Assembly: GCA_020026335.1 (NCBI GenBank) | Contig: JAHHQO010000006.1 | Span: forward strand, 66,351-130,350 | DNA length: 64,000 nt | From: Alistipes sp. | GTDB lineage: Bacteria; Bacteroidota; Bacteroidia; Bacteroidales; Rikenellaceae | Reading direction: 5' to 3' | Part shown: one piece after another, positions 35,234 to 44,198 of the stretch | Layout: every line of letters begins with the position of its first letter | How positions within the stretch are numbered: position 1 is the stretch's first letter | Made by a program: the position numbers and the translations under genes | The notes under the pieces: model-generated | What the model was told of the DNA's origin: nothing | The model's database searches: none | Seen by the model: only the letters and a program-made list of their open reading frames with translations

Positions 35234-35818
35234 CGTGGTGTGTGAGGGGGAGGAAAGGACGAGGAAGGAGCAAGCGGTTTTGTGGGTGGGGACTGCCGCG
35301 AAGGATTATCCATTCGTTTCGCTTTCGGAAACGAAACATTTCGCTCTGTTTCGGGTGATGCCGTTTGCAGTGTTCGTGCGGTTTCGCACGCGGCTTGTAA
35401 TCCGCGACTCTCCGATGCAATACCGACCTCAACGCAGGCGTAGCAAAAAAATCACATCATTCTATTTCACTGGTAATCAGATAACAGCACTACTCGCAGA
35501 GAGAATATTCTCCGTTCCGAACCCTATTTTTTCAAAAAATTACGTTATCTTTGAAGTATTCACGGATAACGAGCCGCCCCTCCTTCACCAAAGGTATTGC
35601 GTGCGGATTTCGATTCGAAGCATCTGAGAAACACCCCGTCCCCCGTCCCCACTTTCCGGGGCAGGCTGTGGGGCGTTTTTCTAGGGACTTCGGGCGCGAT
35701 GCCCACCATCGGACCATCGGACGCATCCTCCCATAAACGAGTATTTTACAGACGGACACCGACCGCCACCACAACAGAAAAGGTGATTATCCTCCTCCAC
35801 GGCGGTTTGTCGGCAGAC
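35234..35818. other. 585-nt non-coding stretch before the outer-membrane protein gene
   Basis: No convincing reading frame. It holds several short inverted repeats made of TTTCG/CGAAA words (around 35315-35352), a GTGCG-GTTT-CGCAC hairpin at 35376-35389, a -7 box at 35546-35553, and a doubled ATCGGACC-type word near 35708-35722. If the -7 box drives the next gene, the leader is about 260 nt. Confidence 0.5.
35546..35553 (+). promoter_or_regulatory. Possible promoter -7 box, distal to the outer-membrane protein gene
   Basis: TATCTTTG in AT-rich DNA, 266 nt before the ATG at 35819. No -33 TTG at the right distance. Confidence 0.4.
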
Positions 35819-37699
35819 ATGATGATTTTTTGGCGATTTCTCATATCCATTCTCCTGCTTTTCATGGCAGTGACGGCACAGGCCACGCGAGTGACCCGGG
35901 AGGATATGCGCCCCCGACACCGTGACTCGCTCGACTACGACCAACTGAAAGAGATGTATTGGGGAGAGTTCACGCCCGACTCCATACGTCTGCCCGACTC
36001 GAAGCGCAGCGACCGTATGTACGACAGTCTGAAGTCGAAGACCCGCCGCCGCAGAGTCCCGCGCCTGCTCTACAAGTTGTTGTTTGTCTCGCCCCAGCTC
36101 GATACCACCGTGAACGGACAGGTCATCGATGAGGCACGCGAATTGTCGTGCTACGAGGATATGACCATCGGCGAGATAAAAATCCGCCGCGAGAAGGTCT
36201 TCTCGTCCGAGGACAGCTGGATAGAGCGTCTGGGTAACAAGACCCACGTGATGACGCGCGAACGCATCTTGCGCCGCGATTTGCTCTTCAAACCGGGCGA
36301 CAAGTTCAACGCCCAGCTGGTGGTGCGCAACAAGCAGTTGTTACTCTCACGAAAATACATCTCCGATGTGAATGTCGAGGTCGAGCGCGACACCATCGAC
36401 ACCACACGCGTAAACCTCATTCTCCGCACGCGCGACAGCTGGACAGTGAGTATGGACGCCAACCTCCACTCCGAAGGGCGCACCATGGTGGGTATCTCCG
36501 ATGCCAACATTCTCGGTACGGGCAACCGCTTCAACCTGGAGACCAACTTCAACCGCAAGAATTTCGATTTCGGCGGTAACATGGCGGAATACGAAATGCC
36601 CAACGTGCTGGGTTCGTTCTTCTCTTCGCGTCTGGCAGGCGGACGCTCGTTCCACAACACCCGTCTGGAGATGGAGGTCAAGAAGGAGTTTCTCAAACCC
36701 TCCGACTATGAGTTGGGTCTTTCGTACAGCGACAACAAATCGAGAAGCTACCTTTTGGAGGAGGACTCCATCGTGCTGGTCAAGGAGCGCAACCTCGATG
36801 TGTGGGGCGGTAACTCCTACCTGCTCCCCTCCATACGTTCGAGTTTCTACCTCACGTGGCGATACAACTACCGCCGTGTGGGTCGCCGTCCCGACAATGT
36901 CACCCCCACCCATCACCCCTTCTTCCACGACCACGATGCCCTGCTTTTCGGTCTGGGTCTCTACCGCGAGAAGTTCTACACCTCGAGCATGATTTACGGT
37001 TTCGGTAACAACGAGTACCTCGCCACGGGCTACAAGGCCGAGATGACGGGCGGCTATTCGTGGGGCGAGTTCAGCGACGACATCTATCTGGGCACCTCGC
37101 TCCAGTCGGGTACGTTCTGCCGCATGGGTTACATCATGGGCGACTTCACGCTGGGCAGTTACATCGACAAGGACACCGGTATGTGGAAACACTCCGCCAT
37201 AGATGTCAATCTGCGGTGGTTCTCCCATCTGTTTATGGTGCGCAGAAGCCACATCCGTCAGTTCCTGGGCATCAACTACACACAGGGCTGGAACCGCAAC
37301 ACGGGCAATGACGAGAGCATACGTTTCACCCGTTACAACGGACTTCAGATGCTCAAGGAGAAGATATTGGGTACCAATCGTCTGGCCATCAACACCGAAA
37401 CCATCATCTTTACCCCCTATCAGCCGTTGGGCTTCCGTGTGGCAATTTTCGCCTTCTGCGACATGGGACTTTTGGGTTACTCGCCCAATATCTTCAAGAA
37501 CAACTACTACTCGACACTGGGTATGGGTGTGCGCATCAAGAACGAACGCATGGTCTTCAGCACCATACAGCTCCAGCTGGGCATCGCCTTCGGCAAGGGG
37601 GGCTGGGCGGACTGCGACTACTTCAAGCTCACCAACGCCGCCCGACTCGAACAATACCGCTACCGACCCACACGCCCCGAAATCGTGGGATTCAAATAG
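35819..37699 (+). CDS. Outer-membrane beta-barrel protein with POTRA-like N-terminus
   Basis: 626 residues from the ATG at 35819, chosen because it begins a clean signal peptide (hydrophobic ILLLFMAVTAQA, cleavage after AQA). The frame is open upstream to 35597 but carries no recognisable domain there. After a basic region (~80-110) there is a POTRA-like segment (RRDLLFKPGDKFNAQLV and LLLSRKYISDV, the TPLNEA-type repeat seen in BamA relatives). The remainder to the end alternates aromatic and polar residues, as in a 16-stranded-class barrel. It may assist outer-membrane assembly or be a surface protein; no precise family assigned. Confidence 0.8.
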   Translation: MMIFWRFLISILLLFMAVTAQATRVTREDMRPRHRDSLDYDQLKEMYWGEFTPDSIRLPDSKRSDRMYDSLKSKTRRRRVPRLLYKLLFVSPQLDTTVNGQVIDEARELSCYEDMTIGEIKIRREKVFSSEDSWIERLGNKTHVMTRERILRRDLLFKPGDKFNAQLVVRNKQLLLSRKYISDVNVEVERDTIDTTRVNLILRTRDSWTVSMDANLHSEGRTMVGISDANILGTGNRFNLETNFNRKNFDFGGNMAEYEMPNVLGSFFSSRLAGGRSFHNTRLEMEVKKEFLKPSDYELGLSYSDNKSRSYLLEEDSIVLVKERNLDVWGGNSYLLPSIRSSFYLTWRYNYRRVGRRPDNVTPTHHPFFHDHDALLFGLGLYREKFYTSSMIYGFGNNEYLATGYKAEMTGGYSWGEFSDDIYLGTSLQSGTFCRMGYIMGDFTLGSYIDKDTGMWKHSAIDVNLRWFSHLFMVRRSHIRQFLGINYTQGWNRNTGNDESIRFTRYNGLQMLKEKILGTNRLAINTETIIFTPYQPLGFRVAIFAFCDMGLLGYSPNIFKNNYYSTLGMGVRIKNERMVFSTIQLQLGIAFGKGGWADCDYFKLTNAARLEQYRYRPTRPEIVGFK

Positions 37700-37793
37700 C
37701 GGAGGGACACGAGGTCGGAGGGCAGAAATCCGAGGAGAGAGGTTCGAGTGGGCAGGTCGGGAGGTCAGATTTTCAAAATCTCCACATTTTTGC

Positions 37794-37801
37794 TATATTT
37801 G
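37794..37801 (+). promoter_or_regulatory. Putative promoter -7 box for the HhH protein gene
   Basis: TATATTTG, 22 nt before the ATG at 37824. Confidence 0.5.
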
Positions 37802-37823
37802 GGAAATCATCGACTCCCCGACC

Positions 37824-38903
37824 ATGGGCAAGAAAGAACTTTACTCACGACGTGAAATACGAGGTGCGGTGCTGCTGATGCCGCTATTGATGATACTTCT
37901 CGTGGCAGGCTATCTGGCTCGGGAGGAGGGACTCAAAGTGTATGTGCGTCCTCAACCCTCCACACCCGACTCGCTGTTGCGCATCGTCCCCTTCGATCCC
38001 AACGAGGTAACCTACGAACAGCTGCGCGAAATGGGACTCCGCAAATGGATCGCCCACTCCATCATCAAATACCGCGCGGCGGGCAAGGTCTTCCGCATAC
38101 CCGAGGACGTGGCGACCTGCTACGGCATCAGCGACTCGCTCTACCAACGCATGAAGCCCTACATCATCATCGGCGAACGCTACCGCTACAAGCCCCGCAC
38201 CTACCGCCCGACCTACGAGCGCGACACACTCGCGGGCAAACGCCCCCTCCTTGCGCCCACGACCTTCCGCATCGACACCGTGGGTGTTGCCTACCTGCGT
38301 GCCATCGGTGCGCTGACCAAGCGACAGGCGGAGGTCTTCGTGCGCTGGCGCGATTTGAGAGGAATCTACGACCTTGAGGAGCTGAAGGAGTGTTACACGG
38401 TGAGCGACTCCGTGGCCGATGCCCTCGCCCCCTACATCATCTTCCCCGAAAGAAAAACCGAAACCCTCACGCCCGATTCGCTGCCCGTCAATCTCAACCG
38501 TGCGGACACCGCCACGCTTCGCCGACTCTACGGCATCGGTGCAAAAACCGCCGCCAACATCGTGCGTTATCGTGAAAATCTGGGAGGTTTTTACCGAAAA
38601 GAGCAACTTTCGGAGGTGCCGGGGATAAACGAAGCCAATTATGAGAAAATTTTAACACAAATTTTTGTAGATAGTTGTGATATTTCGAAAATAGATATTA
38701 ACTTTGCACCCTCGAGTGAAATAGGCAAGCATCCCTATGTTTCGCCCCGTTCACTTAGAAGAATATTAAAACAAAGACAGTTGAAAGGAGGTTGGAGTAC
38801 CGCTGAAGAATTTTACAAAGACGACATATTAAAAGAGGAGGAGCGCGAGCGATTGCGACCCTATCTTCTGTTTGGTACGTCAGGCGGAACCAAAACCCGA
38901 TAG
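37824..38903 (+). CDS. Membrane-anchored helix-hairpin-helix protein
   Basis: 359 residues from the ATG at 37824; the open frame extends upstream only as a shadow of the previous gene. One N-terminal transmembrane helix (~residues 15-34) is followed by several helix-hairpin-helix repeats: FDPNEVTYEQLREMGL, YLRAIGALTKRQAE, LNRADTATLRRLYGIGAKTAANIVRYREN and INFAPSSEIGKHPYV, each like the ComEA repeat in which a GIG-type hairpin contacts DNA backbone. A DNA-uptake or DNA-binding role is possible but unproven. The 3' quarter is much richer in A/T at third codon positions than the rest and contains a promoter-like pair at 38675-38706 probably serving rpsU. Confidence 0.8.
   Translation: MGKKELYSRREIRGAVLLMPLLMILLVAGYLAREEGLKVYVRPQPSTPDSLLRIVPFDPNEVTYEQLREMGLRKWIAHSIIKYRAAGKVFRIPEDVATCYGISDSLYQRMKPYIIIGERYRYKPRTYRPTYERDTLAGKRPLLAPTTFRIDTVGVAYLRAIGALTKRQAEVFVRWRDLRGIYDLEELKECYTVSDSVADALAPYIIFPERKTETLTPDSLPVNLNRADTATLRRLYGIGAKTAANIVRYRENLGGFYRKEQLSEVPGINEANYEKILTQIFVDSCDISKIDINFAPSSEIGKHPYVSPRSLRRILKQRQLKGGWSTAEEFYKDDILKEEERERLRPYLLFGTSGGTKTR
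38675..38706 (+). promoter_or_regulatory. Putative internal promoter upstream of rpsU
   Basis: TTG (38675-38677), 21-nt spacer, then TAACTTTG (38699-38706), inside the 3' part of the HhH gene and about 305 nt before rpsU. No better promoter is seen in the 108 nt between the two genes. Confidence 0.55.
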
Positions 38904-39011
38904 ACTGCAAGCACAACAATGGGGAACACGGTGGTTGGAAAGTTCCCGAAACGGAGACCACCAAAACAACACAACAAAACTGAATTTTAAATTAAAAAAA
39001 AGAATACTATT

Positions 39012-39203
39012 ATGATTATCATGCCGGTTAAGGAGGGCGAGAACATCGAGCGCGCCCTGAAGAAGTTCAAGCGTAAATATGAGCGCACAGGCGTTCTCAA
39101 GGAGTTGCGTCGTCGTCAGTACTTCACAAAGCCTTCGATTGCAAAGCGCGAGGCTATGGCACACGCCATTTACGTTGAGCACACTTATCGCACTGAGGAG
39201 TAA
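39012..39203 (+). CDS. rpsU: 30S ribosomal protein bS21
   Basis: 63 residues (54-72 usual). The sequence PVKEGENIERALKKFKRKYE is the conserved start, followed by ELRRRQYF and KPSIAKRE. I take the ATG at 39012; a second ATG at 39021 is also possible. Family knowledge: in Bacteroidota bS21, with bS18 and bS6, covers the 3' end of 16S rRNA, so most mRNAs lack Shine-Dalgarno sites. Here TAAGGAGG, a perfect complement to the anti-SD, falls within codons 6-9 (39029-39036) rather than upstream. A promoter-like pair lies 305 nt upstream, and a terminator follows at 39221-39252. Confidence 0.96.
   Translation: MIIMPVKEGENIERALKKFKRKYERTGVLKELRRRQYFTKPSIAKREAMAHAIYVEHTYRTEE
39029..39036 (+). promoter_or_regulatory. 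Shine-Dalgarno-like octamer inside rpsU
   Basis: TAAGGAGG lies 8 nt after the second possible start codon and 17 nt after the first, in a genome where start sites otherwise lack SD motifs. A second strong match, AAAGGAGGT, is at 38784-38792 in the presumed leader. Confidence 0.4.
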
Positions 39204-39220
39204 TCATACTCAACGATACG

Positions 39221-39252
39221 AAAAAGGAGACCCGAAAAGGTCTCCTTTTTTA
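39221..39252 (+). terminator. Intrinsic terminator after rpsU
   Basis: A 12-bp stem (39221-39232 with 39239-39250) ends in T residues. Confidence 0.9.
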
Positions 39253-39481
39253 TTGCCCGTGAGGGAGGGTGGCGGCGAAGAGTACGGCGAAGCTGAGTGC
39301 AGAGAGCAGAAGGACGAAAGCGCGGAGGTGAAATGAGTCGCTCGTGAGAATCCCTGCGGAGCAGAAAGGCTGCAAACCCTCAACAAAGAAAATCTACGCC
39401 CTCAACGGTAAAAGCACGTCTCCCCCCCACCTGCGAAAAGCCATTCCCCACTCCCGCCATTCCTTCCCGACCGCGCGCAAG
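39253..39481. other. Gene-free stretch between rpsU and glutamine synthetase terminators
   Basis: Purine-rich on the plus strand, no usable reading frame and no promoter box. I see nothing else in it. Confidence 0.5.
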
Positions 39482-39519
39482 AAAATCCCCACAAACCACC
39501 AGAGGTTTGTGGGGATTTT
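39482..39519. terminator. Terminator for glutamine synthetase III (symmetrical)
   Basis: A 16-bp perfect stem (39482-39497 with 39504-39519). On the minus strand it is followed by TTTTC, 25 nt after the stop of the glutamine synthetase gene. Confidence 0.85.
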
Positions 39520-39543
39520 GGTTTCATGCAACCTGTCGCTACC

Positions 39544-41721
39544 CTATCGGATAAACAACAGCTCGCGATATTTGGGCAACGGCCAAATCTGGTCATCGAC
39601 CATCTCTTCCAACTTGTCGATGTGACGGCGAATCTCATCGAAGCACGATGCCACCGTGTCGTGGTAGCAAATCGCCTTCTCGCGCTGGTCCTGAATACGG
39701 TTGGCAATCTTACGCGCCTCGACCATCTCGTGGGTCAGCTTCTGAATTGCCGCCGTGTGGTTCTGAATCGACTTAATCAGCTCGATGTCCGATGAAGCGT
39801 TCAGCCCCGGAATCTGCGACATCTTATACACCTTGTCGAGCAACATCGCCTCGTAACGCGATGCGGTGGGCACGATATGGTTCATCGCCATGTCGCCCAG
39901 CACACGACCCTCAATCTGAATCTTCTTGGTGTAGGTCTCCCACTTCACCTCGGCACGAGCCTCCAGCTCCACCTGCGTGAAGACGCCCGTCTCCTTGAAC
40001 ATCTTGACGGTCTTACCATCGAGGTAACGATCGAAGGTCAGAGGTGTAGAGCCCTCGCAATCCAGACCGCGGCGCAGTGCCTCCGAACGCCACTCGTCGG
40101 AGTAGCCGTTACCATCGAAACGAATGGCGCGGCACTCGTCAATCATCTTCTTCAAGACCTCGTAGATGGCCTTCTCCTTCTTCATACCGCCCTCAATCTT
40201 GGCATCGACCGTCTTACGGAACTCGGTGAGCGAGTAAGCCATGGCAGCATTGAAGACGATGGTGGCCTCGGCGCAGTTGTCCGAAGAACCCACAGCACGG
40301 AACTCGAAGCGGTTACCCGTGAAGGCAAAGGGCGAGGTACGGTTGCGGTCGGTATTGTCGAGCAAGAGGGTCGGAATGTGCGAGATACCGCTCATCTTAA
40401 ACACGTTCTTGGCATCGAAACGAATGATGTCGTCGCTGCTCGAAGCCGCCAGCTTGTCCAGCACCGCCGACACCTGTGTGCCGAGGAAAGTGGAGATGAT
40501 GGCGGGAGGTGCCTCGTGCGCACCCAGACGGTGGGCATTGGTGGCACTCATAATAGAGGCTTTGAGCAGACCGTTGAAACGATATACGGCCGATATGGCA
40601 TTCACCAGGAAGGTGATGAACTGCAAGTTCTCCGAAGCGGTGCGACCGGGCGCAAAGAGATTGACACCCGTATCGGTACCCAGCGACCAGTTGTTGTGCT
40701 TACCCGAACCGTTGATGCCCTTGAAAGGCTTCTCGTGGAGCAGGACGCGGAACTTGTGGCGGCGTGCAATCTTATCCATGATGGTCATCAGAAGCTGGTT
40801 GTGGTCGTTGGCGAGGTTGGCCTCCTCGAAGACGGGCGCCAGCTCAAACTGATTGGGTGCAGCCTCGTTGTGACGTGTCTTGACGGGAATACCCAGCTTG
40901 AGACACTCGTACTCCAAATCCTTCATGAAGGAGATGACACGTGCGGGAATAGCACCGAAGTAGTGGTCCTCAAGTTGCTGGTTCTTTGCCGACTCGTGAC
41001 CCATGAGGGTACGACCTGTCAGCACAAGGTCGGGACGAATCGCCCACAAGCTCTCGTCCACAAGGAAATACTCCTGCTCCCAACCCAGATAGGAGATGAC
41101 CTTCTGCACGTTCTTGTCGAAGTAGTGGCACACCTCGGTAGCGGCCTTATCCACAGCCGAGAGGGCTCTCAACAGAGGTACTTTATAGTCCAACGCCTCA
41201 CCCGTGTAGGCGATGAAGACGGTGGGGATACAAAGTGTGGTATCGACGATGAATGCCGGAGAGGTGGGGTCCCATGCCGAATAACCGCGTGCCTCGAAGG
41301 TGTTGCGGATACCGCCGTTGGGGAACGACGATGCATCGGGCTCCTGCTGCACGAGCAGCTTGCCGGCGAACTCCTCCAGCACACCGCCCTCGCCATCGGG
41401 GTCGGCAAAAGCATCGTGCTTCTCTGCCGTACCTCCGGTCAGCGGCTGAAACCAGTGGGTGTAGTGGTCGGCACCGTTGTCCAACGCCCACTCGCGCATA
41501 CCGGCGGCAATGCTGTCGGCCAGCTCCAATGTAAGAGGCGTACCGTGACGCATGGTGTCGATGAGGGCATCGTAGGTTTTCTTGTTGAGATACTTGCGCA
41601 TCACACGACGGTTAAAGACCTTCTCCGAAAAATATTCCGAAGCTCGTCCCTTGGGTTTCTCCACCTCGACAGCCGCATGGTTAATCGCGGCATCGACCAT
41701 CTTAAATCTGAGTTGTGACAT
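39544..41721 (-). CDS. Glutamine synthetase, type III (GlnN family)
   Basis: 725 residues from the ATG at 41721, the length of type III enzymes (~700-730) rather than ~450 for type I. The longer frame to 41871 has no conserved sequence. It makes glutamine from glutamate and ammonia with ATP. Seen: the N-terminal type III block (VFNRRVMRKYLNKKTYDAL), the NQFELAP metal segment, HEKPFKGINGSGKHNNWS around the glutamate/ATP site, and TNAHRLGAHEAPPAIIS. It is monocistronic, with a -7 box 154 nt upstream and a strong terminator downstream. The leader of about 145 nt could carry nitrogen control, but no known motif is visible. Confidence 0.95.
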   Translation of the reverse strand: MSQLRFKMVDAAINHAAVEVEKPKGRASEYFSEKVFNRRVMRKYLNKKTYDALIDTMRHGTPLTLELADSIAAGMREWALDNGADHYTHWFQPLTGGTAEKHDAFADPDGEGGVLEEFAGKLLVQQEPDASSFPNGGIRNTFEARGYSAWDPTSPAFIVDTTLCIPTVFIAYTGEALDYKVPLLRALSAVDKAATEVCHYFDKNVQKVISYLGWEQEYFLVDESLWAIRPDLVLTGRTLMGHESAKNQQLEDHYFGAIPARVISFMKDLEYECLKLGIPVKTRHNEAAPNQFELAPVFEEANLANDHNQLLMTIMDKIARRHKFRVLLHEKPFKGINGSGKHNNWSLGTDTGVNLFAPGRTASENLQFITFLVNAISAVYRFNGLLKASIMSATNAHRLGAHEAPPAIISTFLGTQVSAVLDKLAASSSDDIIRFDAKNVFKMSGISHIPTLLLDNTDRNRTSPFAFTGNRFEFRAVGSSDNCAEATIVFNAAMAYSLTEFRKTVDAKIEGGMKKEKAIYEVLKKMIDECRAIRFDGNGYSDEWRSEALRRGLDCEGSTPLTFDRYLDGKTVKMFKETGVFTQVELEARAEVKWETYTKKIQIEGRVLGDMAMNHIVPTASRYEAMLLDKVYKMSQIPGLNASSDIELIKSIQNHTAAIQKLTHEMVEARKIANRIQDQREKAICYHDTVASCFDEIRRHIDKLEEMVDDQIWPLPKYRELLFIR

Positions 41722-41875
41722 ATTTTTACGATTAAATTGTAGTTGTTTTCCGTGATTCCGACTCCTCCGTTCCTCTCGTCCGCCACCGGGTAAATATCTT
41801 CGGTCGAAACGACAAAACGATGAATTTGCGGGGTGAGACGAAAATCGTCTTTCCGCTACGAGTAGAGCCACGTGA

Positions 41876-41883
41876 CAAAAGTA
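41876..41883 (-). promoter_or_regulatory. Putative promoter -7 box for glutamine synthetase III
   Basis: Minus-strand TACTTTTG. TTTG at 41914-41911 is 27 nt upstream, longer than usual. Confidence 0.45.
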
Positions 41884-42237
41884 GATATTTTTCGCCGATG
41901 TCGGTTTTCACAAAACACTCATTTTTGCTAAAACTTGTTATTTTTTATCAACATTTTCGATTTTTGAGGGCAAAATCGGAGAAATGACCGCAAATTTTCA
42001 ACTGTTATTCAAATAACATTGCATTTTTCATCCAACTTGCTCCAAAATCCAAATTTTCATACTTACCACAAATCTGACACCATAAAGACCAAAATTCAAC
42101 CAATCACCCGCAAATCACGCCCCGCACTGCCAACAAAACACTTCCCGTTTTACCATATATTAAATACCACTTCGAACATTTGCCCCTCGGCGGGAAAACA
42201 ACAAAAATGACATTGTCCTGTTATTTAATTAACAATT

Positions 42238-42271
42238 TTTGCGTCATGTTTCAATTTAATTTGTATCTTTA
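42238..42271 (+). promoter_or_regulatory. Putative promoter for mutA-mutB
   Basis: TTTG (42238-42241), 22-nt spacer, TATCTTTA (42264-42271, one base off consensus). The leader to the ATG is about 70 nt. Confidence 0.5.
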
Positions 42272-42345
42272 CATAAATTTTGAGACCAAGAAAAAACTGG
42301 AAGCAAAATACAACAAACAACACTAATACTAATCTCTAAAAAGTT

Positions 42346-44196
42346 ATGGCAAATACCACAAGAGAAAAGTTATTTGCCGAATTTCCCGAAGTTACAACCG
42401 AACAATGGGAAGCGGCAATAACCAAAGACCTTAAAGGTGCCGATTACGAGCGCAAATTGGTATGGAGAACAGGTGAAGGTTTCAATGTTCGTCCCTATTA
42501 CCGTGCAGAGGACCTCAAAGGTATTAAGTTCCTGAATTCGCAGGCAGGCGAATTCCCCTATGTCAGAGGTACACGCGACAACAACAACTGGCGCATTCAC
42601 CAGACCGTAGAGGTCTCCGATGCAAAAACCGCCAACGAGGAGGCGCTCAAACTCCTCAACGCAGGTGTCGACTCTCTGACCTTCGACATCGCCAACGAGA
42701 CATTCTCGGCAGACGATGTTCGTACTCTTCTCAACGAAATCTACATTCCCGCTGTTAATATCGTCTTTGCAGGCAAGGCCGTCGAGCAGATTGCCGATTG
42801 TGTTTTGGCCTACCTCGAGGAGAAGGGCGTGAAGAAGGAGGAGGCTATGGTAGCCTTCGAAATCGATCCTCTCGTAAAGGAGCTGTCCCACAAGGGCTCG
42901 GCTTCGGAGGAGGAGCTGAAAAACGAATTCAAGACCATCGCCGCTCTGGTTCGCAAGACACAGGACTACCCCCACATCCGTGTGGCGACCGTGTCGGGCA
43001 CCATCTTCGGCAACTCGGGTTCGACCATCGTCGAGGAGTTGGGCTTCGCCCTCTCGGCAGGTCACGACTACCTGGTGCGTCTGATGGACGAGGGTCTGTC
43101 GATTGACGAGGTGGCTCGCAAGGTGCGTTTCGCATTCTCGGTTACCTCCAACTACTTCCTCGAAATCGCGAAGTTCCGCGCCGCACGTATGCTGTGGGCG
43201 AACATCGTCAAGGGTTACAACCCCTCGCGCAACTGCCGTTGCAAGATGGAGATTCACGCCGAGACCTCGCGCTGGAATCAAACCGTCTACGACCCCTATG
43301 TAAATATGCTGAGAGGTACCACCGAGGCTATGTCGGCTTCCATCGCAGGTGTTTACTCACTGGAGGTTACTCCCTTCGACCGCGCCTTCGAGACCCCGAC
43401 CACATTCGCAAAGCGTATCGCCCGCAATGTGGAGCTGCTGCTCAAGCACGAGGCTCACTTCGACCGTGTTGTTGACCCCGCCGGCGGTTCGTACTACATC
43501 GAGAACCTCACCCAGTCGATTGCTGCCGAGGCATGGAAACTCTTCCTCTCGATTGAGGAGAAGGGCGGCTATGCAGAGGCCTACAATTCGGGTATGATTG
43601 TCGATATGGTGAAGGCTTCGGCTGCCGCCAAGGACAAGAACATCGCTACCCGTCGTCAGACACTGCTGGGTGCCAACCAGTTCCCCAACTTCACGGAGAC
43701 TGCTTCGAAGGACATCACCGAGCAGACTGTGACTCGTCCCTCGGCCGAGGGCAACGTATTGGTTCCCTACCGCGGTTCGATGGCATTCGAACAGATGCGT
43801 TTCCACACCGACCGCAGCGGCAAGGAGTTCAAGGCATTCATGCTCACCTGCGGTAACCTCGCCATGGCAAGAGCCCGCGCACAGTTCTCGTGCAACTTCT
43901 TCGCTTGTGCAGGTATCCGCGTACAGGACAACACCTACTTCAACTCGTTGGAGGAGGGTGTGAAGGCCGCTTTGGAGGCCAAGGCCGACATCGTGGTGGT
44001 TTGTGCTTCGGACGACGACTATCTGGAGGCTGCTCCCAAGGTCAAGGAGCTGTTGCAGGACAAGGCCATTCTGGTGGTTGCCGGCGCACCGGCTTGCACC
44101 CCCGAATTGGAGGCACAGGGCATCAAGAACTTCATCAACGTGAAGTCCAACGTGCTCGAAACATTGAAGTTCTACCTTAAAGAGATGGGAAACTAA
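42346..44196 (+). CDS. mutA: Methylmalonyl-CoA mutase, small subunit
   Basis: 616 residues. It pairs with MutB to form the heterodimeric, B12-dependent mutase interconverting succinyl-CoA and methylmalonyl-CoA on the path to propionate. The TIM-barrel region (~60-420) includes RMLWANIVKGYNPS and PAGGSYYIENLT. The C-terminal flavodoxin-like domain keeps the fold but lacks the DxHxxG cobalamin motif, as expected for the non-catalytic subunit. Codons are of the highly expressed type. It lies 2 nt before mutB and is preceded by a near-consensus promoter. Confidence 0.95.
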   Translation: MANTTREKLFAEFPEVTTEQWEAAITKDLKGADYERKLVWRTGEGFNVRPYYRAEDLKGIKFLNSQAGEFPYVRGTRDNNNWRIHQTVEVSDAKTANEEALKLLNAGVDSLTFDIANETFSADDVRTLLNEIYIPAVNIVFAGKAVEQIADCVLAYLEEKGVKKEEAMVAFEIDPLVKELSHKGSASEEELKNEFKTIAALVRKTQDYPHIRVATVSGTIFGNSGSTIVEELGFALSAGHDYLVRLMDEGLSIDEVARKVRFAFSVTSNYFLEIAKFRAARMLWANIVKGYNPSRNCRCKMEIHAETSRWNQTVYDPYVNMLRGTTEAMSASIAGVYSLEVTPFDRAFETPTTFAKRIARNVELLLKHEAHFDRVVDPAGGSYYIENLTQSIAAEAWKLFLSIEEKGGYAEAYNSGMIVDMVKASAAAKDKNIATRRQTLLGANQFPNFTETASKDITEQTVTRPSAEGNVLVPYRGSMAFEQMRFHTDRSGKEFKAFMLTCGNLAMARARAQFSCNFFACAGIRVQDNTYFNSLEEGVKAALEAKADIVVVCASDDDYLEAAPKVKELLQDKAILVVAGAPACTPELEAQGIKNFINVKSNVLETLKFYLKEMGN

Positions 44197-44198
44197 TC

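Larger units (their letters stand above)
41722..42345. other. AT-rich divergent intergenic region (glutamine synthetase III / mutA)
   Basis: 624 nt with no coding sequence. It holds a minus-strand -7 box (41876-41883) and a plus-strand pair (42238-42271). I see no cobalamin riboswitch box (GCCACTG-like) before mutA. Confidence 0.6.

Noticed and set aside
35600..35640. tRNA-like T-loop word near TTCGATTCGAAG
   Set aside because: No acceptor stem, D-arm or anticodon arm can be built around it.
42000..42345. Cobalamin riboswitch before mutA-mutB
   Set aside because: B12-dependent enzymes suggest one, but no B12 box or suitable stem pattern is seen in the AT-rich leader.
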